Positions 7,214-15,712 of a DNA stretch of 23,984 bases are shown here, piece after piece (position 1 is the first letter of the stretch; each line of letters starts with the position of its first letter). A program made the position numbers and the translations under genes. The stretch comes from Prevotellaceae bacterium. Lineage in GTDB: Bacteria > Bacteroidota > Bacteroidia > Bacteroidales > UBA932. The stretch is from positions 1 to 23,984 of the forward strand of contig JAIROF010000148.1 in the NCBI GenBank assembly GCA_031257655.1. The letters run 5' to 3'. The notes beneath the pieces were generated by a model. That model saw only the letters and a list, made by a program, of their open reading frames with translations. It was not told the origin of the DNA and made no database searches.

Positions 7214-8046
7214 TTACCGACGCCATCATAGACCTCGCCATACGCGAAGACGTGGGCGACGGCGACCACACCTCCCTTGCCTGCATTCCGCAGCGCGCCA
7301 CCGGAACAATGCAGCTGCTGGTGAAGCAGCCCGGCGTGATTGCCGGCGTGAGCGTAGCCCGGCGGATTTTCCAGAAGCTGGACAGCAGCGTTGTGCTGGA
7401 GCAGCGCATCGCCGACGGGGCGCAAGTCCGCCCCGGCGATGTGGTGTTTTACGTTACCGGGAGGGTGATTTCGCTGCTGCAGGCCGAGCGGCTGGCGCTC
7501 AACTTCATGCAGCGGCTGAGCGGCGTTGCCACGCAAGCCGCCGCTTACGCCGCCGCGCTCAGCGGCCTCAAAACAACGGTGATCGATACCCGCAAAACGA
7601 CGCCCGGCATGCGCGCGCTCGAAAAAATGGCGGTGGCGCTGGGCGGCGGAAGCAACCACCGAATGGGCCTGCACGACATGATACTCATTAAGGATAACCA
7701 CGTGGACTTCTCCGGCGGCATGGAGCAGGCAATAAAAAACGTGCGCCGCTACCTCCAAGAAACAGGGCTGACGCTGAAGGTAGAGGTGGAAGTCCGCTCG
7801 CTGGCCGACGTGGAAAAGGTGCTGGCGCTGGGCGGGGTTGACCGCATTATGCTCGACAACTTTTCGCTGCCGGACGCCAAGGCCGCAGTGGAGCTGATAA
7901 ACGGCAAATTTGAGGTGGAGGCCTCCGGAGGAATTACCCTCGAAACGCTGCGGCAGTACGCCGAATGCGGCGTGGACTACATCTCCGTAGGCGCGCTAAC
8001 CCACCAAATAAAAAGCTTGGACCTGAGCCTGAAGGCGGTGGGGTGA
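7192..8046 (+). CDS. nadC: Nicotinate-nucleotide pyrophosphorylase (quinolinate phosphoribosyltransferase)
   Basis: A 284-residue enzyme converting quinolinate and phosphoribosyl pyrophosphate to nicotinate mononucleotide, CO2 and pyrophosphate in de novo NAD synthesis. Motifs in order: EDVGDGDHTS at 19-28, NFMQRLSGVAT at 104-114, DTRKTTPGMRALEK at 132-145 (substrate and PRPP contacts), GGGSNHRMGLHDMILIKDNH at 151-170, EVEVRS at 198-203, MLDNFS at 220-225 and EASGGI at 243-248. Length is normal. The start at 7192 is the only upstream ATG that stays open; earlier ATGs in the 47-bp repeat terminate after six or eight codons. It follows the DUF4783 gene and precedes the GH92 gene by 57 nt. No nadA or nadB is in the window. 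Confidence 0.97.
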   Translation: MKIDPAYLTDAIIDLAIREDVGDGDHTSLACIPQRATGTMQLLVKQPGVIAGVSVARRIFQKLDSSVVLEQRIADGAQVRPGDVVFYVTGRVISLLQAERLALNFMQRLSGVATQAAAYAAALSGLKTTVIDTRKTTPGMRALEKMAVALGGGSNHRMGLHDMILIKDNHVDFSGGMEQAIKNVRRYLQETGLTLKVEVEVRSLADVEKVLALGGVDRIMLDNFSLPDAKAAVELINGKFEVEASGGITLETLRQYAECGVDYISVGALTHQIKSLDLSLKAVG

Positions 8047-8089
8047 GAGAGGTGCGTAAAATTCAAGGACGTGAAATTCAAATACAAAC

Positions 8090-8103
8090 AAACACACACA
8101 CAC
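8090..8103 (+). repeat. AC dinucleotide tract abutting the GH92 start codon
   Basis: Six AC units run directly into the ATG at 8104. Tracts of this kind next to start codons can vary in length by slippage and alter translation. Here the frame upstream is also open to a GTG at 8071, so the tract could be translated. Confidence 0.7.
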
Positions 8104-10404
8104 ATGAAAAAAATTACCATCATTGCTACAGCCATGTGCGCCGTATGCGCACCAGCCATCGGCGCCGGCGCGCCAACCGGCAGCGCCGCGACCGCCACCC
8201 CTGTGGAGTACGTCAACCCGCTGTCGGGGACGCTGTCCTCCTACGAGCTTTCGACGGGCAACACCTACCCGGCCATTGCCCGTCCGTGGGGCATGAACTT
8301 CTGGACGCCGCAAACCGGCAAAATGGGCGACGGCTGGCAGTACACCTACACGGCAAAAAAAATACGCGGCTTTAAGCAAACCCACCAGCCCAGCCCGTGG
8401 ATTAACGACTATGGGCAGTTTTCGCTCATGCCGGTGGTGGGAGCGCCCGAATTTGACGAAGAAAAACGCGCCAGCTGGTTTTCGCATAAGGGCGAAACGG
8501 CCAAGCCCTACTACTACAAGGTGTACCTGGCGGAGCATGACGTGGTAACCGAAATCACGCCCACCGAGCGATCCGCCCTCTTCCGCTTCACCTTTCCCGA
8601 AAACGACCGCTCCTTTGTGGTGGTAGATGCGTTCGATAAAGGCTCGAGCATTAAGATTATCCCCGAGCAGAACGCGATTGTGGGCTACACCACCCGCAAC
8701 AGCGGCGGCGTGCCCGACAACTTTAAATGCTACTTTGTGGTGAAGTTCGACAAGCCGTTTACCTACACCGCCACCTTTGCCGACGCCGCGCTGCACGTTG
8801 GCCGGCTTGAGCAGCAATCCAACCACACGGGCGCCGTCATCGGCTTTGCCACGCGCAAGGGCGAGCAGGTGCAGGCGCGCGTGGCCTCGTCGTTCATCAG
8901 CTTGGAGCAGGCCGAGCAAAACCTGAAAGAGCTGGGCGGCGATTCCTTCGAAACCCTTGCCGAAAAAGGCAGGCAGGCGTGGAACGAGGTGCTCGGCAAG
9001 GTGGAGCTGGACGGCGGAACGCTCGACGAATACCGCGTCTTCTACTCCTGCCTGTACCGCGCCACGCTTTTTCCGCGCAAGCTGTACGAAATAACCGCCG
9101 ACGGAAAAGTAGTGCACTACAGCCCCTACAACGGCAAGGTGCTCCCCGGCCCCATGTACACCGATACGGGCTTTTGGGATACCTTTCGCAGCCTCTTTCC
9201 CCTGCTGAACCTCCTGTACCCGTCCGTCAACAGGGAGATACAGGAGGGGCTGGTGAACACCTACAAGGAGAGCGGGTTCTTCCCCGAGTGGGCAAGCCCC
9301 GGACACCGAGGGTGCATGATAGGCAACAACTCCGCCTCGGTGCTGGTAGACGCCTACCTGAAAGGCGTGCGGGTGAGCGACGTGGAAACCCTGTACCAGG
9401 GGCTGCTGCACGGCACGGAGAACGTACACCCCACCGTATCGTCGACCGGACGGCGCGGCCACGAGTACTACAACCGGCTGGGCTACGTGCCCTACGACGT
9501 AAAGATTAACGAAAGCGCCGCGCGCACCCTCGAGTACGCCTACAACGACTGGTGCATCTACCGTCTTGCCACCGCGCTGAAGCGCCCGCAGGAGGAGGTA
9601 GACCGCTTTGCCGGTCGCGCCCTGAGCTACCGCAACACGTTCGACCCCTCGACCGGCCTGATGCGCGGCCGCAACGCCGACGGCTCGTTCCAGGCGCCCT
9701 TTTCGCCCTTCAAGTGGGGCGACGCCTTCACGGAGGGCAACAGCTGGCACTACACCTGGTCGGTCTTCCACGACCCGCAGGGGCTTATTGACCTCATGGG
9801 CGGAAAAAAGAAGTTCGTCGCCATGCTCGACAGCGTGTTCGTCGTTCCGCCAATCTTTGACGACAGCTACTACCGCGGCGTAATCCACGAAATCCGCGAA
9901 ATGACCGTGATGAACATGGGCAACTACGCCCACGGCAACCAGCCCATTCAGCACATGATTTACCTCTACAGCTACGCCGGCGAGCCCTGGAAAGCGCAGC
10001 GCTGGGTGCGCGAGGTGATGAACCGCATGTACACGCCCTACGCCGACGGCTACTGCGGCGACGAGGACAACGGGCAAACTTCGGCGTGGTACGTGTTTTC
10101 GGCGCTGGGCTTCTACCCCGTTTGCCCGGGAACAGACGAGTATGTGCTGGGCGCACCGCTGTTCAAAAAGGCGCTGCTGCACTTGGAAAATGGCAAAACC
10201 GTGACCATCAACGCCCCCGAAAACAGCGCAGAGAACCGGTACCTGCACGCCCTGTCGGTCAACGGCCAGCCCGTTACGCGCACCTACCTGACGCACGGCG
10301 AGCTGCTGGGCGGCGCCACCATAAATGCCACGATGTCGCATACGCCCAATACCAAGCGCGGCATTCTGGAGAAAGACGCTCCCTACTCCTTCTCAAGAAA
10401 ATAG
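8104..10404 (+). CDS. GH92 family alpha-mannosidase, exported
   Basis: A 766-residue calcium-dependent exo-alpha-mannosidase of family GH92, which trims alpha-linked mannose from glycans such as host or fungal N-glycans. The N-terminus MKKITIIATAMCAVCAPAIG is a signal peptide, so it acts in the periplasm or outside. Family motifs: GNTYPAIARPWGMNFW at 52-67, GFKQTHQPSPWINDYG at 89-104, DTGFWDTFR, FPEWASPGHRGCMIGNN, EGNSWHYTW at 544-552 (Glu544 aligns with the family's catalytic acid), HGNQP at 610-614 and GDEDNGQTSAW at 652-662 (Asp653 and Asp655 fit the base pair). The Met at 8104 was chosen over a GTG 33 nt upstream because it starts a proper signal peptide. An (AC)6 tract touches the ATG. 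Linkage specificity cannot be told. Confidence 0.95.
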   Translation: MKKITIIATAMCAVCAPAIGAGAPTGSAATATPVEYVNPLSGTLSSYELSTGNTYPAIARPWGMNFWTPQTGKMGDGWQYTYTAKKIRGFKQTHQPSPWINDYGQFSLMPVVGAPEFDEEKRASWFSHKGETAKPYYYKVYLAEHDVVTEITPTERSALFRFTFPENDRSFVVVDAFDKGSSIKIIPEQNAIVGYTTRNSGGVPDNFKCYFVVKFDKPFTYTATFADAALHVGRLEQQSNHTGAVIGFATRKGEQVQARVASSFISLEQAEQNLKELGGDSFETLAEKGRQAWNEVLGKVELDGGTLDEYRVFYSCLYRATLFPRKLYEITADGKVVHYSPYNGKVLPGPMYTDTGFWDTFRSLFPLLNLLYPSVNREIQEGLVNTYKESGFFPEWASPGHRGCMIGNNSASVLVDAYLKGVRVSDVETLYQGLLHGTENVHPTVSSTGRRGHEYYNRLGYVPYDVKINESAARTLEYAYNDWCIYRLATALKRPQEEVDRFAGRALSYRNTFDPSTGLMRGRNADGSFQAPFSPFKWGDAFTEGNSWHYTWSVFHDPQGLIDLMGGKKKFVAMLDSVFVVPPIFDDSYYRGVIHEIREMTVMNMGNYAHGNQPIQHMIYLYSYAGEPWKAQRWVREVMNRMYTPYADGYCGDEDNGQTSAWYVFSALGFYPVCPGTDEYVLGAPLFKKALLHLENGKTVTINAPENSAENRYLHALSVNGQPVTRTYLTHGELLGGATINATMSHTPNTKRGILEKDAPYSFSRK

Positions 10405-10434
10405 CGAAAGCATTAGGGATGCGATTTGTGTTTT

Positions 10435-10554
10435 TAGCGCACAGATGACGCGGATTTTTATGATTTGCACAGATTTTTGCCATTTGGCTGCGCCGAGCTC
10501 CGCTCCGGTTCTTCATCTGCGTAAATCATAAAAATCCGCGTCATCTGTGCGCTA
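10435..10554. repeat. Large inverted repeat between convergent genes, member of a dispersed repeat family
   Basis: A perfect 32-nt arm at 10435-10466 is the reverse complement of 10523-10554, separated by 56 nt; the arms extend partly inward. It lies in the gap between GH92 (plus) and ilvA (minus) and could act as a bidirectional transcription barrier. The left arm with flank is closely repeated, inverted, at 16692-16748, and the right-hand flank (about 10552-10586) is repeated at about 11963-11997. Confidence 0.85.
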
Positions 10555-10629
10555 TTTTTACGCAAAGCTATGCCGAGCGCAGCATAGCTCGCTGTTGTTG
10601 GCGTTGTTGTTGGCGCTACACCCTCCGGC

Positions 10630-11877
10630 CTACAGCAAAAACTGAAACAGGTCCGGCTTTTCGTTGAGGTATTCGTAGGCTAAGCCGCGCTCTTTCATTC
10701 GGGCAACAAGGCCTTGGAAGTCCTCCTTTTGTTGCAGCTCTATGCCGATGACTATGGGTCCCTTTTCGCGGGAGTGCTTTTTTTTGTACTCAAAGTACGT
10801 TATGTCGTCGTGCGGGCCGAGCACGTGGTCGAGAAATTCGCGGAGGGCGCCCGCGCGCTGCGGGAAGCGCAGCACAAAGTAGTGCTTGAGGCCTTCGTAG
10901 AGGAGCGACCGCTCCTTTATCTCCTCCAGCCGCGTAATGTCGTTGTTGCTTCCGCTCACCACGCAGGCAACGGTTTTTCCTTTTATTTTATCCCTGTAAA
11001 AGTCCAGCGCAGAGATGGCAATGCCGCCTGCCGGCTCCACCACGATGGCGCTTTCGTTGTAGAGCTGCAGGATGGTGGAGCAGATTTTACCTTCGGGCAC
11101 CAGCACCAGGTCGTCGAGCATTTCCCTGCAGATGTCGAAGGTGAGCTCGCCCACGCGGCGGACGGCCACGCCGTCGGCAAAGGTGTCGATTTCCGGCAGG
11201 GTGACGATGCGTCCGGCGTCTAAGGCAGCCTTCATGGCTGCGGCGCCCACCGGCTCCACGCCCACGATTTTGGTGTCGGGGCTGATGGCCTTAAAGACGC
11301 TCCCCACGCCCGCCGCCAGCCCGCCGCCGCCAATGGGGACAAACAGGTAGTCGATGGGCTGGCTGGCGTCGTTCAGGATGTCGAGCCCCACGGTAGCCTG
11401 CCCCTCTATCACCTTTTCGTCGTTGAAGGGGTGGATAAACGTGCTCTTGTGCTCTTCGCAGTACTTCACGGCGCAGGCGTATGCGTCGTCGAAGGTGTCG
11501 CCTGCCGAAATGATTTCGATGTTTTTTTTGCCAAACATTTTCACCTGGTTCACCTTTTGGTTGGGCGTAGGTGTAGGCATGAAGATGGCGCCGCGAATGC
11601 CGAGCGCGTTGCAGGCAAACGCTACGCCCTGCGCATGGTTTCCTGCGCTGGCGCAGACCACGCCGGCGGCCAGCTGCGGCTTTGTCAGCGAGGCTATCTT
11701 GTTGTATGCGCCGCGAATTTTGTAGGAGCGCACCCGCTGCAGGTCTTCACGCTTGAGGAGGATGGCGGCGGCGTACTGCTCGCTCAGCGCCACGTTTTGC
11801 GCCAGCGGCGTGTGCGCCACTACGCTGCTGATGCGCTGGCGGGCTTTTTGGACGTCACGAAGTTGGGGTTTGTACAT
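10630..11877 (-). CDS. ilvA: Threonine dehydratase (threonine ammonia-lyase), biosynthetic type
   Basis: A 415-residue PLP enzyme making 2-oxobutanoate and ammonia from threonine, the first step of isoleucine synthesis. The start ATG at 11877 (MYKPQLRDVQKARQRI) is chosen because the 14 extra upstream codons look unlike coding sequence. RSYKIRGAYNK at 50-60 carries the PLP lysine (Lys53), SAGNHAQGVAF at 77-87 binds substrate and PLP phosphate, and the glycine loop GGGGLAAG follows near 190. From about residue 330 a C-terminal ACT-like regulatory domain is present (FVLRFPQRAGALREFLDHV), which in this family mediates isoleucine feedback; ending LFQFLL. It has its own promoter just after the endonuclease gene. 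No other ilv gene is nearby. Confidence 0.95.
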   Translation of the reverse strand: MYKPQLRDVQKARQRISSVVAHTPLAQNVALSEQYAAAILLKREDLQRVRSYKIRGAYNKIASLTKPQLAAGVVCASAGNHAQGVAFACNALGIRGAIFMPTPTPNQKVNQVKMFGKKNIEIISAGDTFDDAYACAVKYCEEHKSTFIHPFNDEKVIEGQATVGLDILNDASQPIDYLFVPIGGGGLAAGVGSVFKAISPDTKIVGVEPVGAAAMKAALDAGRIVTLPEIDTFADGVAVRRVGELTFDICREMLDDLVLVPEGKICSTILQLYNESAIVVEPAGGIAISALDFYRDKIKGKTVACVVSGSNNDITRLEEIKERSLLYEGLKHYFVLRFPQRAGALREFLDHVLGPHDDITYFEYKKKHSREKGPIVIGIELQQKEDFQGLVARMKERGLAYEYLNEKPDLFQFLL

Positions 11878-11926
11878 ATTTTTATAGAATTTGCGATTTT
11901 GCTGTGCTATACGCCGCACGGTCGAA

Positions 11927-11998
11927 AGCTGCGATTTGTTTTTTTAGGGCGCAGAGGGCGCCCTATTTTTACACACAGCTATGCCGCGCGCAGCATAA
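11927..11998. repeat. Second copy of the dispersed intergenic repeat, with a hairpin
   Basis: GCGATTTGTTTTTTTAG (11931-) matches the left flank of the 10.4-kb repeat, and 11963-11997 matches its right flank. Between them AGGGCGC (11946-11952) pairs with GCGCCCT (11958-11964). It falls in the probable 5' leader of ilvA, so the hairpin could influence that mRNA. Confidence 0.6.
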
Positions 11999-12038
11999 AA
12001 TCGGTTGGCGCCATGCGGCGGCGCGTAAAAAAGTTCGG

Positions 12039-12069
12039 CAAAGGTAGCGATTTTCAGGGCGTAATCCAA
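12039..12069 (-). promoter_or_regulatory. Promoter of ilvA
   Basis: On the minus strand TTG (12069-12067), 20 nt, then TACCTTTG (12046-12039), an exact TAnnTTTG. It begins 5 nt past the stop of the upstream endonuclease gene and leaves a leader of about 155 nt containing the repeat at 11927-11998. Confidence 0.65.
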
Positions 12070-12073
12070 CCCG

Positions 12074-13144
12074 TCAGTACCCTATTCGCAGGTCCAGCAC
12101 CGCCGGCAGGTGGTCGCTCACGCCGCCCGCGTAGCGAAATCCGTTGTAGGTGCGGCGAGGCTTGTTGCCGGTGTAGGCCTCGTCCGGCTCCAGCAGAAAG
12201 GGCATCGAAAAGATGTAGTAGTCTGTTGGGAGGCAGTATACGGGCGAATTTTTGTTGAGCAGGTTTCCCGACACAAAGAACATGTCGATCAGCTCCCACT
12301 TTCCTTGGTATTTGAGGCTTCCCACGCCGGCGTTGTGGAGCGGGATGGCCAGGTTGTAGAGGCTGTCGGGCGCGGCGCCGGCGAGGTTTGCCGACGCGCC
12401 CAGCGCTTCGCTGAAGCTGCGGCTGTCGGGGGTGTCGTTAAAGTCGCCCATGATGATGAGGTTGGCGTTGCGCGACGCCGCGAGAATGGAATCGGCCATG
12501 CTCCGCAGCGCGCCTGCGGCGGCCATGCGCCCGCTTTCGGAGGCCACCGCGCCGCCGTACTTTGAGGGCAGGTGGCACACCATGACGTGCAGCGTGTCGA
12601 GCTCGTTTACCACGCCTTTTGCCAGCAGGATTTCGCGCGTGGCGCGTCCGCTCGGGAGCGCTACCTCGATGAACTTGCTGCCCACGAGCCGAAAGGTCTC
12701 CCGGTTGTATATCAGCCCCACGTCTATGCCGCGCTCGTCGGGCGAATCGTGGTGAACAATGCCGTAGGGATACTTTGCCAGCGGCGTTTCCTGCACAATT
12801 CTGTTGAGCACAAACCGGTTTTCGATTTCGCACACCCCAATCAGGTCGGGGGGAGTGGCGCCGCCCACCGCCGCGATGACCTTAAAGACGTCGGTAGCTT
12901 TTTTTGTAAATCGCTCCCACGTCCAGCGGCGGGGGGTGTTTTCGGCAAACTCCTTTTGCGGGTTGAGGCTGTCGGCAAAGGGGGAGAAGAAGTTTTCGAG
13001 GTTGTAGAACATCAGCCGCAGGTCGCCTGCTGCGCGGGGTCGCGGCTGCGCAGGGGCGGCGGTGCACCACGCCCAGAGGCACAGCAGCAGCGCTGCGGCG
13101 AATCCGGCAAGGCGGGTTGCGCTATTTTTGCGGCCTGTACGCAT
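12074..13144 (-). CDS. Secreted endonuclease/exonuclease/phosphatase family protein
   Basis: A 356-residue metal-dependent phosphoesterase of the DNase I-like superfamily. From the ATG at 13144 there is a signal peptide (basic MRTGRKNSATR, hydrophobic LAGFAAALLLCLWAW, cleavage near APA-QP), so the enzyme is exported. Catalytic motifs: FYNLENFF at 46-53, CEIEN at 105-109 (metal-binding Glu), RGIDVGLIY at 138-146, CHLPSK at 190-195, GDFND at 233-237 and SDHLP at 343-347 (catalytic His). The substrate (nucleic acid, phosphoinositide-like or other phosphodiester) cannot be assigned. It overlaps the beta-helix lipoprotein gene by 23 nt, so the two are co-transcribed and probably coupled. The frame extends to an ATG at 13216, but that would bury the signal peptide. 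Confidence 0.88.
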   Translation of the reverse strand: MRTGRKNSATRLAGFAAALLLCLWAWCTAAPAQPRPRAAGDLRLMFYNLENFFSPFADSLNPQKEFAENTPRRWTWERFTKKATDVFKVIAAVGGATPPDLIGVCEIENRFVLNRIVQETPLAKYPYGIVHHDSPDERGIDVGLIYNRETFRLVGSKFIEVALPSGRATREILLAKGVVNELDTLHVMVCHLPSKYGGAVASESGRMAAAGALRSMADSILAASRNANLIIMGDFNDTPDSRSFSEALGASANLAGAAPDSLYNLAIPLHNAGVGSLKYQGKWELIDMFFVSGNLLNKNSPVYCLPTDYYIFSMPFLLEPDEAYTGNKPRRTYNGFRYAGGVSDHLPAVLDLRIGY

Positions 13145-14528
13145 AGCACCCCAAGCTTTTATCGTGAGAAATCCTTCTGTCGTACCCGTCGGCGTCAATA
13201 GGGAACATTGCCGCAATGCTGTCTAATCCGGCGTTGATGGCGGGTGATTTTTCCGACAGGTGAAAATCGTTTTTGGCCGCATTTTTGAACATCGGGTCTT
13301 GGGTTATAATGCCCGCGTAGCGCTCGCCGTTGCTCAGGTCGTAGCTGTTGTCGAGCTTCACTAAGCATTGCTCCAGCGTGAGGCGCATGTTGGCGGTCGG
13401 ATGTTTTTGTTCGCGCACGCTAAGCGCGTTCGCACTTTTTCCGTGGATAATGCTGTTGGCGAAGTATGCGTCCAGCGGCGCGGGTATGGTGTCGTAGCTG
13501 TTGTTTTGCCTTTCTTTTTTGCGCAGGCGGTAGCTTTGCAGCGCCACCGGTGCGCTGGAGGCAAAGGTGCAGTGGTAAAAGGAGCAGCGTCCGCCCTCCA
13601 CCAGCGCGGCGTTGCTGAGGTGGGAGGCAAAGAGGCAGCTGTTGGCGTTGACCGCGCCGCTGCTTATCCGCACGCCGATTTCGGCAAACGCTACCGTCGA
13701 TTTTTCCAGCGTCAGCTGCACGCCGGTTGCCGTATTGAGCGTATCGCTCACGGCAAAGGCGCACCGGGCGCCCCTGATTTTGGCGCAGCGCACGTTGGCG
13801 CGTCCGGTAGCGGCGATGCTCACGCCGCTCCACTGCCCTGTTGCGTCGCTATACCACGGGTCGTTGTAGCGCGGGAACGAAAGGATGCAGGGGTTTTCCG
13901 GCGCTCCTGCTACCTCCAGCGCGCCGCTTACGTCGATACCCGCTTTGGCGCCGAAGTAGAGCTTTGCGCCGGGGGCTACCTCCACGACGGCAGCGCTGTC
14001 CACCACCACCATGCCGTTCAGGAGGTAGGGCTTGTCGGCGGTAAAGGTGTAGCGGCTGCGCAGCAAGGTGTCGCCGTCAAACACCACGGCCTCTTGCCCG
14101 TAGGCTACCACTTCGAGCCTGCCGGGCAGCTCCGCGCCGTTTACCACAAACACCACGGCGTCGGTGAGCAGCAGCGCCTGATTTTTCTTCACCTCCAAAA
14201 AGATGAAGAGGCTATCTTTCTTGGCCAGCTTTACGTTGCCCACGCTGTAGCCTGCGCGCCCGTCGACGTTCATGCGGAATGGCGACGCGCTTTCGCCGCG
14301 CAGCCGCACCTCGTCGAAGAGGAGGTTTTTGCTGCCCGGGTTGTACACCTTGCACGAAAAGGTGGTGGAGCCCAGGGGAGAAAAAATGGTATCGAAGCGG
14401 ATCGTGTCGCTCGAGAAGCGGAGCGTTGCCGCAGCATCCGCCACAAACTCCTGCCGGCAGCCTGCGGCAGCAGCGGCGGCCAGCGCAAAGATAAAGCCGC
14501 CCCCTCTACAGCTTGCCAAAAATTTCAT
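13122..14528 (-). CDS. Lipoprotein with right-handed beta-helix domain
   Basis: A 468-residue lipoprotein: MKFLASCRGGGFIFALAAAAAAGC is a lipoprotein signal with lipobox Cys24. Residues about 30-130 form a beta-sandwich-like segment (SSDTIRFDTIFSPLGSTT, then VYNPG), and about 160-460 contains a right-handed beta-helix of irregular repeats (VVVDSAAVVEVAPGAKLYFG, ALEVAGAPENPCILSF, GVSIAATGRANVRCAKIRGA). Such domains bind or cleave polysaccharides, but no pectate-lyase active site is recognisable, so the function is unknown; a cell-surface glycan role is a guess. It begins behind a good promoter and overlaps the start of the secreted endonuclease family gene, a pairing I recall from other Bacteroidales. 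Confidence 0.82.
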   Translation of the reverse strand: MKFLASCRGGGFIFALAAAAAAGCRQEFVADAAATLRFSSDTIRFDTIFSPLGSTTFSCKVYNPGSKNLLFDEVRLRGESASPFRMNVDGRAGYSVGNVKLAKKDSLFIFLEVKKNQALLLTDAVVFVVNGAELPGRLEVVAYGQEAVVFDGDTLLRSRYTFTADKPYLLNGMVVVDSAAVVEVAPGAKLYFGAKAGIDVSGALEVAGAPENPCILSFPRYNDPWYSDATGQWSGVSIAATGRANVRCAKIRGARCAFAVSDTLNTATGVQLTLEKSTVAFAEIGVRISSGAVNANSCLFASHLSNAALVEGGRCSFYHCTFASSAPVALQSYRLRKKERQNNSYDTIPAPLDAYFANSIIHGKSANALSVREQKHPTANMRLTLEQCLVKLDNSYDLSNGERYAGIITQDPMFKNAAKNDFHLSEKSPAINAGLDSIAAMFPIDADGYDRRISHDKSLGCYAYRPQK

Positions 14529-14569
14529 GCCTCGTGTTGATAAGTTTTAATTCATTAATTTTGAAGGGG

Positions 14570-14600
14570 CAAAAGTACGCAAAACTTTTGATTCGCGCAA
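14570..14600 (-). promoter_or_regulatory. Promoter of the beta-helix / endonuclease operon
   Basis: Minus strand TTG (14600-14598), 20 nt, then TACTTTTG (14577-14570), an exact TAnnTTTG, 41 nt before the lipoprotein start codon. Confidence 0.7.
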
Positions 14601-14755
14601 TGGAGTTTTTTTATTTGCAAATAATTGGCGAATTTTGGCGTATTATAATGCAAACCTGAATTTGCGCAGGTTTGTAAGTTAACCTCCAAAAATTCCGAGC
14701 GCTGCGTTGCGCACCATCGGCAAGCGGCTCCTTTATTTTCGCAGCAAGCGCTGCT

Positions 14756-14784
14756 TTTGCTTCAGCCGCAGGCCTTTACTTTTG
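14756..14784 (+). promoter_or_regulatory. Promoter of the poly-Cys lipoprotein gene
   Basis: TTTG (14756-14759), 17 nt, then TACTTTTG (14777-14784), an exact -7 box 39 nt before the ATG at 14824. Its position argues against the earlier in-frame start at 14707. Confidence 0.55.
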
Positions 14785-14823
14785 GGGTATTTGGAGGTTC
14801 CCATAATTTTAAAGCAGGGAAAT

Positions 14824-15618
14824 ATGACAGTAAACAAGGTTTGGCTACTCATCTGCTGCTGCTGCATCATCTGCTGCTGTACGCTGCTGGCAGGCTGCAA
14901 ATCGGCGTCTCGCCCCGAGCATCGGGTAGCAGCGCGGAGTTTGGAGGGCAACTGGGTATGCTCCGATGTGCTGAGCCAGCTTGCACAGGAGAAATCGATC
15001 CGGCACCTGAAAGATTACCCGCCCTACACGGAGCTCATTTTCATGCAAGATTCGAGCGTGCTGCTGGCGCTCAACGGTCAGGTAGATATGATAACGCTCT
15101 CCTACGCTCACCGGCATGGAGGGGACGCCTTGCAGGTATCCGATTTGGACGGCAACGAAGAGGCGTACATCACGATAGTCAATGACAGCACGCTGGCGCT
15201 GAGCAACAGCTTTTCTTCCGACACGTGGCGCTACGTAAGGGCGTCGGCACCCGGCGCACCGCCCAACGGCAGCGGAGGCATACCCGAAGTATTTCCGGCG
15301 CTCCTCAACCAGGCGCTCATTTCCGGGACGTACACGGTAAAAAACGCCGCCAAGCCCTACCGCGTTATCTTTCGCAGCAACGGGTACATTGCCTACAGCA
15401 CCGAATTTACGCAGTATGCGCTGTGCTACAACGGCAGCTGCAACACCTACTCGCACGACGACCTGATATACCTCTCCAACAACCAGCAGGGCGATTTTTA
15501 CGGCTGGAAGATGCAGGACAGCACGCTCACCATTTACTCGCTGCTCCCCGTCAGCATGCCCGACGAAATGACGGAGTACAAGTTCGACAAGCCTGTTTTG
15601 GTGCTGGAAAAGAGCTGA
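14824..15618 (+). CDS. Predicted lipoprotein with cysteine-rich signal peptide, unknown function
   Basis: 264 residues, not assigned to a known family. From the ATG at 14824 the signal sequence is MTVNKVWLLICCCCIICCCT followed by LLAGC, with lipobox Cys25; seven Cys precede it in the hydrophobic core, encoded by a run of TGC codons. The mature part has two beta-rich halves: about 40-140 (SLEGNWVCSDVL to TWRYVRAS) and about 165-264 (LISGTYTVKNAAKPYRVIFR to YKFDKPVLVLEKS). Each opens with a G-x-W/Y pattern, suggestive of a lipocalin-like barrel; that is inference. The start was chosen over an in-frame codon at 14707 because the latter precedes the promoter box and gives no signal peptide. SufD follows 140 nt later. 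Confidence 0.75.
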   Translation: MTVNKVWLLICCCCIICCCTLLAGCKSASRPEHRVAARSLEGNWVCSDVLSQLAQEKSIRHLKDYPPYTELIFMQDSSVLLALNGQVDMITLSYAHRHGGDALQVSDLDGNEEAYITIVNDSTLALSNSFSSDTWRYVRASAPGAPPNGSGGIPEVFPALLNQALISGTYTVKNAAKPYRVIFRSNGYIAYSTEFTQYALCYNGSCNTYSHDDLIYLSNNQQGDFYGWKMQDSTLTIYSLLPVSMPDEMTEYKFDKPVLVLEKS

Positions 15619-15712
15619 CGGCGCCGCTCCGGGGCCGCCCGCCGGCGGCTTACGCGCGCTGCCGCTACCCGAAAGCGCAGATTTTTTAGCTTCCGCTCAG
15701 CGTCAAATTTCG

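Noticed and set aside
7996..10341. A 781-codon open frame antisense to the GH92 gene
   Set aside because: It mirrors the GH92 frame almost exactly, shows only Val/Ala/Gly/His-rich composition expected from the complement of GC-rich codons, and has no recognisable motif. GH92 is unmistakable.
13368..14540. A 390-codon frame opposite the beta-helix lipoprotein
   Set aside because: No signal peptide or domain; the minus strand has a promoter, lipobox and beta-helix pattern.
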